A DNA stretch of 46,369 bases from Deltaproteobacteria bacterium (GCA_031264185.1 JAISEL010000040.1:1-46369), one strand, 5' to 3'; positions 36,900 through 46,369 are shown, counted from the first letter of the stretch. Made by a program: numbers and translations. Notes: a model not told the origin generated them from the letters alone.

Positions 36900-39266
36900 T
36901 TAAAACTCAAATGAAGTAAAAAACGTGTAGTTAATAGGCGCACCAATTCTCCCGCCAGTGCCGGTATAGTATCGTTTATCAGTCACATTCTGAACATAAA
37001 AATTGAATGTGGTTTTCACGCCTTTGAGTTCAGTTTCATATCTGGCTCCAGCATCATAAACTGTATGCCCACCCATAACCCAGTCGTCTTCAGGCTCAAG
37101 TGAGGCGTGCTGTTCTCCGGTGTAATAGGCGCCGCCGGTGAGAAACAGACCATCCACCCATGGGAATTGATATTCAAAATATAATTTACCTATGTATTTT
37201 GGCACGCCGGAAGGAGTCATGCCCTCATGCTGTTTGCTCTCAGGGGCAGCATCTCTTATTTTGGCGTCAATCCAGGTCCAACCGCCCACCAGGGTCAATC
37301 GGTCTGTCAGTTTACCTGAAAAGGTCATATCAATGCCCTGATGAATTTGGCGTCCATCCGTCAACCAAGTAATAGTCCTAGCGTCAAAGTCATTAAAGTC
37401 GAAGGAATTAACCTTGTTCAAATAGTAGTAGGCGACTGTAACCAGAAAACTGTCGTTGAAAGTCCACTTGACGCCCCCCTCGTATGAGTAGCTTTCGGTT
37501 GGGGCCGGCTGATATCTGGCATTCGAATACGGCCAAATTTGCCAGCCTGCTCCGGGAACACTTACCCACCCTTCAATGGGAACTTCGTCTAACAGCTGCG
37601 TCAACTGCTGAATGTAGGTGGCGTAAAGAGTGACGCTTTTTGTCGGTTTATATTGGAGCGAATAAGTCGGAGTCCACTTTGCCTGATAATTGCTCTCTGA
37701 GTCAATTTCATCTATATAAATTGGCATGGTCTCCGTACCACTGGGATGGGTTGGGTTCAGCACTTGAATTGACTTATATCTGCGCCAGAAAACTTTGGTA
37801 TAATTAAAGCCAATAAAAGCAGTCCAATGATCTCCCAGATCCATTTTATCTCCGATGACTATATCGCGTGTATATCCTTCACCGCTCTTTGTGAAAATTT
37901 TGTGCGTTCGCCTCAGAAGCTCGTTAATTTCAGCAGTTGGCCTAGGAATTCTGATCTGACCAACAGGGATATAGTTGGCGTAAGAGAGGTCGTCCGGCAG
38001 GTAGAACTGTTGATTTTCTGCAGGCGCCGCATATGTCTTGTTCCAATCAATGCTGTAGCCCAGAACTATTTTGTGCTTCATCCATGACTTGTCAAAGATC
38101 AGATCAGTATAGATATTGAGCCCTTCGAGATATCTCAAGCCCATATTCCCTGCCCGAATGGCAAAAGACCGATAAGCAGGATCGTAGTCAGGGTTTAAGT
38201 ACATATTCATGTCATCCGCAGCCCCGCGAATATGAGTTGGATTAAATTTATGCCATTTATAAGAAGCACGTAAGGCAATGAAATCAAAAGGATTCCATTT
38301 TAAATTGACGCCGTAGGTGGTGGTGTCAGTTTGCCGATAGGTCCAGTCCTGACCATAAGCTATATGGCTGTTCGGAGGACTGATATAATAGTTCTTGCTA
38401 AGCCCAACGCCGCCTGTATCACCATTTGCCCGGTCTGAATTAAAGGTGGCATCGAATTGCAGGAGAAGAGTATCTGTTATATGCCAGTCAAATGCTCCGC
38501 TGATGCCCTTATATCTTGCTCTTAGGCCATCAATGGCCGTTTCGCCGTCTGAATACTGAAAATTTATCCTATAGCCGAATTTGCCGCCCAAAATAGGTCC
38601 GCCAAAGTCGCCGGTTACGTAATATTGCTGACCGCCATAGTTGCCGATAGTTATCCTATTCAAAAAATAATCTGTCGGGCGTTTGGTAACGAAATTAACT
38701 GTTCCCCCGATTTCATCGCTCACTCCGCTAAAAAAACTGTCAAAACCGGATATCATTTCGACTCTGTCATAATTATACAGAGAGGCAATACTGTAATCGG
38801 AAGATTTGAAACCGTCAACTGTGTAGTTGGTAATGAAGCCTCTGGAGTACATTCTCTGAACTCCCGAATCATGCCGGCCGCCTCCGGCACCACCGGTGTC
38901 ATACACACCTGGCAGCACTTTAATGAGCCTTTCAATTGAATCATTGGCTGTGTTTTCCATCATTTCCGATGATACAGTCATCATAGTGTAGGGTGTGTCC
39001 TGAGCCCGTATGTCACCCCACGGACCAAGAGATTCAACTGTGTCCATCATATAGCCGACCTCGGCGTTGCCTTTCATTTCCTTGGCATCTTGGACCTGAA
39101 CTGGGTTGAGTTCAACAGTCTCATCATCACTGTACTGTCTGTCCTGATCGCTGTCTTCTTGAGCCAAAATCGGTGTCTTCGCTGCCAATGTCAGGGTAAA
39201 GATAAACGCCAAAGCCGCCGAAATTATCAGCAGCCAAGATTTGTTTTTTAAAATCGCTGTCATCAT
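36900..39266 (-). CDS. TonB-dependent outer-membrane receptor (siderophore-receptor-like)
   Basis: 788 residues. Signal peptide to about residue 36 (ending PILAQ). A candidate TonB box is in ETVELNPVQVQDA (about 48-60). The plug domain contains TPYTMMTVSSEMMENTANDSIERLIKVLPGVY and RVEMISGFDSFFSGVSDEIGGTVNFVTKRPT, and the beta-barrel ends on TFFTSFEF with the terminal Phe. The pattern resembles FhuA/FoxA-type siderophore receptors more than BtuB, but ligand specificity cannot be read. An ATG one codon later is possible. It lies 65 bases after the ATPase gene and 70 before tonB. Confidence 0.94.
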   Translation of the reverse strand: MMTAILKNKSWLLIISAALAFIFTLTLAAKTPILAQEDSDQDRQYSDDETVELNPVQVQDAKEMKGNAEVGYMMDTVESLGPWGDIRAQDTPYTMMTVSSEMMENTANDSIERLIKVLPGVYDTGGAGGGRHDSGVQRMYSRGFITNYTVDGFKSSDYSIASLYNYDRVEMISGFDSFFSGVSDEIGGTVNFVTKRPTDYFLNRITIGNYGGQQYYVTGDFGGPILGGKFGYRINFQYSDGETAIDGLRARYKGISGAFDWHITDTLLLQFDATFNSDRANGDTGGVGLSKNYYISPPNSHIAYGQDWTYRQTDTTTYGVNLKWNPFDFIALRASYKWHKFNPTHIRGAADDMNMYLNPDYDPAYRSFAIRAGNMGLRYLEGLNIYTDLIFDKSWMKHKIVLGYSIDWNKTYAAPAENQQFYLPDDLSYANYIPVGQIRIPRPTAEINELLRRTHKIFTKSGEGYTRDIVIGDKMDLGDHWTAFIGFNYTKVFWRRYKSIQVLNPTHPSGTETMPIYIDEIDSESNYQAKWTPTYSLQYKPTKSVTLYATYIQQLTQLLDEVPIEGWVSVPGAGWQIWPYSNARYQPAPTESYSYEGGVKWTFNDSFLVTVAYYYLNKVNSFDFNDFDARTITWLTDGRQIHQGIDMTFSGKLTDRLTLVGGWTWIDAKIRDAAPESKQHEGMTPSGVPKYIGKLYFEYQFPWVDGLFLTGGAYYTGEQHASLEPEDDWVMGGHTVYDAGARYETELKGVKTTFNFYVQNVTDKRYYTGTGGRIGAPINYTFFTSFEF

Positions 39267-39331
39267 TGCGCCTCAAGAAAGTAGAGTTTATGGCCAACGT
39301 CGTATTCGTTCAGCCAACCTTGAAACATTGT

Positions 39332-40111
39332 TTAAGCCATACGATGGTCCTCTTTAGGCCGGAAGACTGGCACCAAAGTTTCGATGGCCTGCTCTTCGAA
39401 TTCAAAAGACACCTTCTTAAGCGGCAGGTTGTAGAGCCTAAAAAGGTTACTTTCTATCAACACCTCATCCACCTGCCCGGCAGCGTAATCACTTCCCCCA
39501 AGCATCAAAAGAGCTTGATCCGCTACGGCGTAGGCGTGATGAGGGTGATGGGTAGAAAAGATTACTGTCAGATTTTCCCGACGGGCCAGCCGATCGATCC
39601 ATTCCAGGATGGCGTTTTGATTTTTCAGGTCCAAGGCGGATGTCGGTTCGTCCAGTATCAGAATGTCAGCCTCTGCCACCAGAGCACGGGCAAAAATCAC
39701 CAATTGCCGCTGACCCCCTGACATTTCATGGAAAGGCCTATTGGCCAGAGACGCCAAACCAACTCTCTCCAAAGCTTTTAGAGCCATCTCTTCATCAGCG
39801 GATGTCGGCTGAGAAAACAGTCCCACTTTTTTCGCTCTTCCCATCAGGACCATGTCCAGGGCAGAGTAATCGAAAGCCACCTGAAACAGCTGAGGCACGA
39901 AGGCGACATGTCCATTGACGCTCACCGATCCTTCGGTCTGGGCAAGTGCCCCCAGCAAAATTTTTAACAAAGTCGTCTTACCGCATCCGTTGGGACCAAG
40001 GAGAGCCAGAATCTGACCTCGGCTGACCTGACTTTGGTAGTTACGGAAAATCCATTTATCCGGCAGATAGGAATGACCTAAGCCGCTGAAGGAAAAATCG
40101 CCTGTTTTCAT
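39332..40111 (-). CDS. FecE/BtuD-type ABC transporter ATPase
   Basis: 259 residues from the ATG at 40111 (MKTGDFSFSGLGHSYLPDKW), which has GGAG upstream and starts 3 bases after the permease stop. The frame is open 48 codons further up inside the permease gene, but that is not needed. Walker A LLGPNGCGKTT, signature MSGGQRQLV, Walker B DILILDEPTSALD, then the H-loop histidine in VIFSTHHPHHA. It drives the two FecCD permeases. It is the only intact copy; the paralogue at 29943-30620 is dead. Confidence 0.95.
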   Translation of the reverse strand: MKTGDFSFSGLGHSYLPDKWIFRNYQSQVSRGQILALLGPNGCGKTTLLKILLGALAQTEGSVSVNGHVAFVPQLFQVAFDYSALDMVLMGRAKKVGLFSQPTSADEEMALKALERVGLASLANRPFHEMSGGQRQLVIFARALVAEADILILDEPTSALDLKNQNAILEWIDRLARRENLTVIFSTHHPHHAYAVADQALLMLGGSDYAAGQVDEVLIESNLFRLYNLPLKKVSFEFEEQAIETLVPVFRPKEDHRMA

Positions 40112-40113
40112 TA

Positions 40114-41196
40114 TTAACTCCAACCTCTGCTTCTGCATTTCCAGAAAAGAAAACAGATAAAAGGAGTGCCCAGGAAACCCGACAGCACCCCTACCGGAAT
40201 CTCGCTCCATATAACTGTCCTGGTCAAATTGTCCAGGCCCAGCACCAACAGACACCCTAATAGGGCTGAAACCGGCATTAGACGGCGGTGGTCAGGTCCT
40301 ACCAGCATCCGGGCGCAATGTGGAATGATTAGTCCGACCCAGCCCACTACACCGCTCACGGCCACCTGGACGGCCACCATGATTGAGACGACCAGGATCA
40401 AAATCCAGCGCAACGTTCCCACGTCCAACCCCAGGGATTTCGCATCCAAATCGCCAAGAGACAGCAGGTTTAGACGCCAGCGCAAGGCCATAAGTAAAAT
40501 CCCACCAGCGGTGGTAGTCAATATAATGGTCCAGGCCTTGGTTGGATCTGCTCCCCGAAAAGTACCCAAAAGCCAATAGACTAAATTGGGTCCAGCGTAT
40601 CCACCTCCGATGTGCAGGATCAGACCCACACAGGCCATAAAAAATGCTCCAACAAAAAAACCGGCTAAAATCAGCGGCAGTCCATCGGACTTTCCACCTA
40701 CGATCCTGGCCAGAAACAAAGTGCAGAGCATGGCCCCCACTCCGCCAATGGAAGCAAGAGTGACTATGCCCAAAGTGGGAAGTGCCAGCTTATAGGCCAG
40801 AGCTCCACCGAAAGCGGCTCCTGAGGATACCCCAATCAAGTCCGGTCCCACCAGAGGATTACGATACATACCCTGAAGGGCAGTACCGCTCATACCCAAG
40901 GTAATGCCGGCAAAAACGGCAACCATGATGCGGGGAGGTCGGATCAGAGTCACCACAGTGATCTCGCGCAAATCCCAGGCTGGGGAATCGACCCAGGAGA
41001 ACGGCAATATGATATCCAGCAAAATGTCCAGCGGCCGCCTCAGCGGCATGGGATAAGCTCCGACAAACATAGAGCCCATAACAGCCACAACGACAACCAA
41101 AGCCAGGAGCCATGGCCAAGCCCAGCTGCGCTGATCCAAAAAACGTTGGGTTCTATGGAATAAGGGGACAATATTTTTAAAATAAGCCTCAATCAT
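40114..41196 (-). CDS. FecCD-family ABC transporter permease (second)
   Basis: 360 residues. About ten membrane helices with family signatures: LIRPPRIMVAVFAGITLGMSGTALQGMYRNPLVGPDLIGVSSGAAFG, then LRWRLNLLSLGDLDAKSLG and the coupling region VGWVGLIIPHCARMLVGPDHRRLMPVSALLG. An N-terminal cytoplasmic tail of about 25 residues precedes the first helix. It overlaps the upstream permease by 8 bases. Two different FecCD proteins in tandem suggest a heterodimeric channel, as in FecCD or FepDG. Confidence 0.95.
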   Translation of the reverse strand: MIEAYFKNIVPLFHRTQRFLDQRSWAWPWLLALVVVVAVMGSMFVGAYPMPLRRPLDILLDIILPFSWVDSPAWDLREITVVTLIRPPRIMVAVFAGITLGMSGTALQGMYRNPLVGPDLIGVSSGAAFGGALAYKLALPTLGIVTLASIGGVGAMLCTLFLARIVGGKSDGLPLILAGFFVGAFFMACVGLILHIGGGYAGPNLVYWLLGTFRGADPTKAWTIILTTTAGGILLMALRWRLNLLSLGDLDAKSLGLDVGTLRWILILVVSIMVAVQVAVSGVVGWVGLIIPHCARMLVGPDHRRLMPVSALLGCLLVLGLDNLTRTVIWSEIPVGVLSGFLGTPFICFLFWKCRSRGWS

Positions 41197-42304
41197 TGAT
41201 CCAGCCTTTGGTCTTCTTCTTCCAAAATAAAAAACAGATGAACGGAGTGCCGATAAGAGTAGTCAGCGTACCAGTGCCTACATCTGTCCGAAGAACAACT
41301 CGGGTGAAATCATCTATAAGCAGCACGAACATACCGCCCAACAATGCAGAAGCCGGTAACAGTTTCCGGTGGTCAGGGCCAACCAGCATCCTGGCGCAGT
41401 GAGGAACGACCAACCCCACCCAGCCGATGAGACCGCTGACTGAAACCTGAGCGGCGACAATCAGGGAAACCACGGCAATGATGGTAAGCCGCAAAAGGCG
41501 TACGTTGATCCCCAAAGATAAAGCGTCAGCATTACCGAGAGACAAAAGATTTATCCGCCAGCGCAGTAACATAAGGATCGATCCGCCAACCAAGGTCGGA
41601 ACAGTCAACAGCCAGACGGTCTGCGGGGTGGCCTCATTGAGGTAACCCATAACCAAGTGGCCGATTCTGGACATCTGGTGATCATCAGCCAAAAAAAGAC
41701 CAAAACATACCCCTGAAATACAAAAAGCGCCCACGAAGATGCCTGAGAGAATCAGTCCAATGCCTTCAAAGCTACGGGCCAGATGAGCCAAGCCATAGGT
41801 ACCGCCCAAAGCCAACAACCCCCCGAGAAAAGCCAAGGCCACCGTCGCCGACTCAGACCAATAAAACATGATGGCGAAAACTCCACCCAAAGCCGCTCCT
41901 GATGAAACTCCCACCAGATCCGGTCCCACCAGGGGGTTACGCATCATGCCCTGAAGAGCGGCTCCACTCATCCCCAAAGCCATACCAACTAACGTGGCCA
42001 AAAGAACCCTTGGCAATCGGATCATCTGAATAACTGCCAATTCCATAAGCGACCAAGACGACTCTGAGGGTAATGCCCAAGGTAACCCCAGGTTTACGGT
42101 TATCTCACCGGCTCTCCAAAAGCTCATGGGGTAGGCACCGATGAGAAGCGAACCGACCACCGTCCCGGCCAAGGAAATGGCCAGTAAAAGAGGCATTGCC
42201 CACTCATGGCGTCTGAAAAAATCCCGGGCTGTAGCCAATCTCTTTTTCACAAATGCCAGCAGACTGGTCACCGGCGAGGATTGGTTTTTAGTAAGTTCGA
42301 TCAT
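41189..42304 (-). CDS. FecCD-family ABC transporter permease (first)
   Basis: 371 residues, same architecture as its neighbour and clearly its paralogue: MIRLPRVLLATLVGMALGMSGAALQGMMRNPLVGPDLVGVSSGAALG, LLRWRINLLSLGNADALSLG and IGWVGLVVPHCARMLVGPDHRKLLPASALLG. The N-terminal tail (residues 1-35) is hydrophilic. It follows the broken B-type binding protein gene by about 20 bases and is transcribed with the rest of the cassette. Confidence 0.95.
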   Translation of the reverse strand: MIELTKNQSSPVTSLLAFVKKRLATARDFFRRHEWAMPLLLAISLAGTVVGSLLIGAYPMSFWRAGEITVNLGLPWALPSESSWSLMELAVIQMIRLPRVLLATLVGMALGMSGAALQGMMRNPLVGPDLVGVSSGAALGGVFAIMFYWSESATVALAFLGGLLALGGTYGLAHLARSFEGIGLILSGIFVGAFCISGVCFGLFLADDHQMSRIGHLVMGYLNEATPQTVWLLTVPTLVGGSILMLLRWRINLLSLGNADALSLGINVRLLRLTIIAVVSLIVAAQVSVSGLIGWVGLVVPHCARMLVGPDHRKLLPASALLGGMFVLLIDDFTRVVLRTDVGTGTLTTLIGTPFICFLFWKKKTKGWIND

Positions 42305-42325
42305 CTAATGCTTCTCGTTGTTTAT

Positions 42326-43433
42326 TTAGCTCTCCCTGGCAAATCGGAAGAAGCCGTTGGATTGGCGATTAATATCCAATCTCAATAGGATATCTATCTC
42401 AAAATCATTTAGGTGGAATTTATAACTGTTCTGACAATTGGTCCTTAATATCCTCCTAAGCCTCGGCTGCAAAATATCCGGACAAATTAGTTCGGCCAGC
42501 CAGCGATAGACAGATGGTTGAGTGTCAATATCTAAAACGTTGCTGTCAAGCCAGATGATATTGCTATACACTCTACGGAGTGTAACTGCCTCCAGACTTT
42601 GCCAGCGAGGATCATTTAAGAAACCATCGGGGGTACCAACTCTTAATATGATGAAATTGGGATTCATGGCTAAAATTCGTTCGGCGTCGCTTTCCCGCAC
42701 CAGGGCCATCCATTCCATATAGCAGAGATATCATTCAGCCCCATCCTGACACCGCTCATACCCGTACCCACCCACAGCCGGGTCCACTCGCCGTCTGGGC
42801 AGACCACTGATAAGGCCCGAAGTCGATGCTCCTCAACAGGCAGGACTCCGATCAGCTCAATATCGACACCGGCCTCAACCAAAAACATTTCTTGTTTATA
42901 CGCATTGATTAAGAATTCACACAGCAGGCTTTGATCAACGATCAATGATCAACAATACTGTTCAGGATCTCTGTCATGATGAACACAGTGTCCGGTTTCA
43001 AAGAGAAGACCGCAGGAGATGCCAAGCCGAAACGATCCAAATCAGAGCGGCACCAATATAGATATATCCTCAGGTCTTTAGCTAAAATCGTTTCTATGTC
43101 GTAAGAAAAGCTCTCCAGAAACAGACTTGGATAAATCCAGTTAATCAAACTTTCACTTCTGGCTGAAAAATCCTTACGAACAGCAAAATTAACCAAAGCC
43201 CCTGGGCGATGGATCTTTTGAAGAACGCCATATAATAAATATGGGCCAGGTATGATACCCTGAAAAGGTTGAGGTACGGCAACCTCATTCCCATTTGCAT
43301 CAATAATGATTTTGACATCCGGTGGCCTGGGAAACACCTGAGCAGGACTATACAGAGCAATGGATATCAAACCTATGGCCGCAAATGGCAATATCCAGAA
43401 ACAGTCACTGATAAGTAAACGAATTGAGATCAT
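42326..43433 (-). pseudogene. Frameshifted B-type binding protein, paralogue of 31794-32891
   Basis: Three overlapping open pieces together cover the whole B-type protein. Piece 1 (43433-42942) has the anchor FWILPFAAIGLISIALYSPAQVF and runs to ILNSIVDH. Piece 2 (42945-42670) has VDQSLLCEFLINAYKQEM and LSVVCPDGEWTRLW. Piece 3 (42718-42326) has LVRESDAERILAMNPNFIILRVG and DPRWQSLEAV to the end. The first break sits in GATCAACGATCAATGATCAA (about 42953-42936 region), a short tandem repeat that may have slipped. The second is near 42715. Everything else is well kept, so loss is recent, or the breaks are sequencing errors. Confidence 0.85.
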
Positions 43434-44548
43434 TGTTTCTGGTTTTCAACAGGCTTAGGATTTATTCGGACAAAACGAGAGTATCCTTCTGAAGATAAAT
43501 TTTCGTCCATACGCAAAAACCAATCTATTTCGTCATCTTTCAGTCTGTATCCGTAGTTTTTTTCATAATGATCTCTCGCCAGTTCACGCAGAATTGGCTT
43601 AAGCCTCTCTGGATATGCCAGTTCAGCTTTCCAGCGCAGAATCAACGGAACCGAGTCAGAATCAAAACCATAAGGATTAAATCTATATATCATTCCATAA
43701 ACCTTTTTCTCTCTCACCGCTTTCAGGCCTAGCCAGCGAGGATCTCTCATAAATCTGGGAGCATCGCCAACAGCCAAAAAAATTAAGTCTGGATTCATAG
43801 CCAGAAACCGTTCAGCCTCTGATCCCCGTCCCATAGCCGTCAGATCCTCGGCGGCATCTAGAAAACCCAGCTCCAAGTCGTCACCACTCCATCCCCATAA
43901 GTTGGACCAATCATCGGGACGGCTGACCAAATTCAGTACCTTTGGCCGTTTAAAAATTGTCTCCAGTTGTAGCTCATCGGTTACGTTCCTCTTCCTCCTT
44001 TGATAGTCAGTGATGAATTCTTGACCGATTTCAGGCTGATCGACAATGTCATTAAGACAGCGAATCATTCCTGAAATGACATCATCCTGAGTGGTTATTT
44101 CAGGCATAAAAGCTACAACATTCAGGCCAAATCGACTAAAACGGCCGTCAAAATGAACGTAACCTCTGTCATTAGCCAAGACAGACTCCAGGTCGTCTGG
44201 GAAATCCCACCGACTTTCGTCTTCTACCAGTAACGGATAAAACCAATAAATAAGTGCGACAATGTATTTTGGCCGATCGTTCGGTCCAGCAATCTTGACC
44301 AAGGACTCAGGGGCATGAGTTTTTTGTAAAAAATCGTAAGCCCAATACTTTCCACTGGCCACTCCAGAGAAAGGCACCGGAATCGCCCTAATAATCCCGT
44401 TAGAATCCTTAATAAACCGATTATGCTGAGGGTCTGGATTCGGAAACTCAGGCTCGGACCGCAACAAAGCGAAAGACAGCAAAGCCACGTAAGTAAATGG
44501 CAGCATCCAAATTAGCTCATTTATGCTGTTAATTTTGAATAGGTTCAT
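43430..44548 (-). CDS. Membrane-anchored periplasmic binding protein, A type (type III SBP fold)
   Basis: 372 residues, paralogue of 32903-34021 with the same length and layout. Anchor helix LIWMLPFTYVALLSFALL, then EPEFPNPDP; class III C-lobe with LTAMGRGSEAERFLAMNPDLIFLAVG and DPRWLGLKAVREKKVYGMI; C-terminus AELAYPERLKPIL...DHYEKNYGYRLKDDEIDWFLRM. Its stop overlaps the ATG of the next gene (ATGA), so A and B proteins are translationally coupled and probably work together. First intact gene of the uptake operon. Confidence 0.87.
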   Translation of the reverse strand: MNLFKINSINELIWMLPFTYVALLSFALLRSEPEFPNPDPQHNRFIKDSNGIIRAIPVPFSGVASGKYWAYDFLQKTHAPESLVKIAGPNDRPKYIVALIYWFYPLLVEDESRWDFPDDLESVLANDRGYVHFDGRFSRFGLNVVAFMPEITTQDDVISGMIRCLNDIVDQPEIGQEFITDYQRRKRNVTDELQLETIFKRPKVLNLVSRPDDWSNLWGWSGDDLELGFLDAAEDLTAMGRGSEAERFLAMNPDLIFLAVGDAPRFMRDPRWLGLKAVREKKVYGMIYRFNPYGFDSDSVPLILRWKAELAYPERLKPILRELARDHYEKNYGYRLKDDEIDWFLRMDENLSSEGYSRFVRINPKPVENQKQ

Positions 44549-44579
44549 TAGTAAATCCTATTAATTACTCTATGTTTTT

Positions 44580-44795
44580 TTAGCGCAATAGCATAAATAT
44601 TGGTGGTGCCTTATACAGAGAGATGACCAGAAACCAAAACGGCAAAGAAGCAATATCAATACAAAATCTATCGTTACGATAAATACTAATATAATTTCGT
44701 TCATATTGATCAGCCTTCATTTGTCTACCCATATTTTTAACCAGCTCAGGACAAAGAATAAAAAAATATCTTGTTGATAGCCGAATTGTATTCAC
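44580..44795 (-). pseudogene. Possible remnant of a third B-type N-terminus
   Basis: The end of this 71-codon frame, LPFWFLVISLYKAPPIF, resembles the B-type anchor LPFAAIGLISIALYSPAQVF. It lies where a B gene would be expected, directly after the A-type fragment at 44800-45260. The rest of the frame has no resemblance. Weak evidence. Confidence 0.3.
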
Positions 44796-44799
44796 TATC

Positions 44800-45260
44800 T
44801 CTGGTGTCCCACATCAATAGGTTGTTTTCGTTCAAAGCGAGAATATCCTGCTGAACACAGATGTTGCTCAATGCGCAAAAACCAATCCGATTCACCGTCT
44901 TTCAGTCTGTATCCGTAGTTTTTTCATAGTGTTCACTCGCAAATTTTCGTAATATTGGCCGAAACCTCTCCGGATAGACAAGTTCAGCCTTCATGCGCAC
45001 CATCAGAGGCACCATGTCCAAGTCAAAATAATAACAACCGAGTCTATAAACCTTTATTGTCAACAATCGAACTTAATCTTGAGCTTCTTATTCTTTGTTC
45101 ATAAATCAATAATTTGCATTATCAGGCAATTGTAGAGCGCAAAAATCCTATTCCATCATCAGTCAGTTTTTGTCAAACAAACCTCATCTGATTTCAGCTT
45201 CTGACTAGTGATGAATCCACCGGCATTGTCGATTTAAAATTATTGATGTTATCTGTTTCG
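44800..45260 (-). pseudogene. Fragment of a third A-type binding protein
   Basis: The minus strand from about 45062 reads VYRLGCYYFDLDMVPLMVRM then KAELVYPERFRPILRKFASEHYEK and, after a one-base shift, NYGYRLKDGESDWFLRIEQHLCSAGYSRFERKQ, matching the last 90 residues of the intact A-type proteins. Upstream (45240-45170) a weaker match to the GQEFITDY region survives. The anchor, N-lobe and the start of the C-lobe are missing. Confidence 0.8.
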
Positions 45261-45265
45261 TTTTA

Positions 45266-45620
<355 letters not shown>

Positions 45621-46020
45621 TGCACTATTCCATAAATATTCAGAAATTTAATCTGAACAAACATAACGCCACTTTTGAGTTGCCTTAAAAGACTACAAAC
45701 CCAAAAGTCTTCTCAACCCTAATGGATAATTATTGATTTTACAGAAATGAAAACTAATGTCAAGAGAAAAAATAGGTCCGTGACAAGATTTAACTGTCCT
45801 AAAAGTTCTAATTCGTCTATTTATATCATTATTCATCTGTCCTAATAGTTTTTTAATTTTTTTATATTGCAGCACTTTATAATATAAATTATCATCTTAT
45901 TTATTGCTATTATTTGATATTCACCAATTTTAGTTATAATTGATTTATACAATTACAGATAACGATACTGTACAACATCTATCACAACAAATCTCCTGTT
46001 CGGATTTAACTGAACCAATC
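45621..46020. other. AT-rich gap
   Basis: No gene supported. A 60-codon minus frame (45693-45875, basic and Ile/Lys-rich) has no ribosome-binding site or resemblance. 45840-45960 is very AT-rich. Confidence 0.4.
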
Positions 46021-46029
46021 CGTCAATTT

Positions 46030-46369
46030 CTTAATTAAAAATTCTGTCTGGCCCCAATTTGACAAAACTTCTCCCCGCCCAGTTCAGGACCCTGACGTCA
46101 GCTCCGGTCGCTTTGAATTTTTCCATCCAGGTGCCCCTCTTCACTCCAATAAATGACTTCAGCATTTAAATCTGAGAATATTGGCGGGTTTATCGATTCA
46201 CCACATTCAATCAGAAAAGCTTTTTGGATGACTTCATAGTCAGCTGCCTACTAGTACCCTGTAACCTCTAATTTGATGGATAAAGACGCTTAAGCTTGAC
46301 CCGTGCATCAGATGCAGTAAATTGCCATTTTATGTTGGAAGTCCGATTGTTCCTGTCTTTCTGCCAGGC
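46030..46369 (-). pseudogene. IS630-type transposase fragments
   Basis: At the right edge the minus strand reads RNNRTSNIKWQFTASDARVKLKRLYPSN and a stop (46369 to about 46278), the 'W-x-F-T-x-x-D-A-R-x-K-L-K-R-L-Y-P' ending of IS630-group transposases. Further on (about 46235-46035), in different frames, NAEVIYWSEE and MEKFKATGADVRVLNWAG resemble the 'IYWGDE' catalytic segment and the 'KATG-x-R-x-x-x-N' region of the same family. The order and frame breaks suggest pieces of more than one copy or a rearranged copy. The gene continues beyond the window. Confidence 0.5.

Noticed and set aside
36900-39266. Calling the receptor BtuB because cobI is near
   Set aside because: The plug and barrel motifs look more like siderophore receptors, and cobI is on the other strand in a separate unit; the ligand is left open.

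Overview
The window looks like a chromosome segment of a Desulfobacterota/Deltaproteobacteria-type Gram-negative. The lpxC gene implies an LPS outer membrane, and the TonB-dependent receptor with TonB/ExbB/ExbD agrees. The F1 ATP synthase genes run b'-b-delta-alpha-gamma-beta-epsilon without the a and c subunits nearby, an arrangement familiar in that group. Coding DNA is of moderate GC, but many intergenic stretches are extremely AT-rich. Broken genes, short palindromic mobile elements and transposase/intron remnants are common. This is the picture of a host-associated genome in erosion; a gut or protist symbiont is my inference, not something the sequence proves.

Layout. 1-1.5 kb: wreck of an AAA-ATPase-like/PD-(D/E)XK protein, with a lone MITE end at an internal deletion junction and a complete ~95 bp MITE behind it. 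2-8 kb: Arg/Pro/Gln-rich exported protein, GNAT acetyltransferase, lpxC and an EF-G paralogue (fusA2), with clear terminators. 8-13 kb: amino-acid-type periplasmic binding protein, transposase debris, a small exported protein behind a textbook promoter, and an EamA transporter. 14-21.6 kb: LD-carboxypeptidase and the atp operon on the minus strand, which carries an unusual 0.5 kb non-coding insertion between the two b-type subunits. 22.2-26 kb: compact plus-strand operon of folK, a small membrane protein, a lytic transglycosylase, pgsA and a polytopic membrane protein. 26-29 kb: gene-poor region with three copies of a second MITE family, an AT-rich block and a group II intron remnant. 29.2 kb: corrin-ring methyltransferase gene cobI.

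30-45.3 kb is the most unusual part, a long minus-strand run. Upstream to downstream it holds: decayed binding-protein genes, an intact 'A-type' membrane-anchored binding protein, a frameshifted 'B-type' binding protein, two FecCD permeases, a FecE-type ATPase, a TonB-dependent receptor, TonB, ExbB, ExbD, a second A-B binding-protein pair (both intact), then a decayed chimeric permease and a decayed ATPase. The cassette was evidently duplicated (a third copy survives only as fragments). Decay is complementary: one copy kept the transporter but lost protein B, the other kept protein B but lost the transporter. Together they could still make one TonB-dependent uptake system for an iron-chelate, haem or corrinoid-type ligand; the substrate cannot be read from the sequence.

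Upstream of this run, at 45.27-45.62 kb on the minus strand, a 39-base CT/GA dinucleotide tract lies inside an otherwise unnoticed small reading frame. The start codon is out of frame with the downstream half, and adding one CT unit would join them. This is the arrangement of a phase-variable contingency gene captured in the OFF state. The right edge holds IS630-type transposase fragments.
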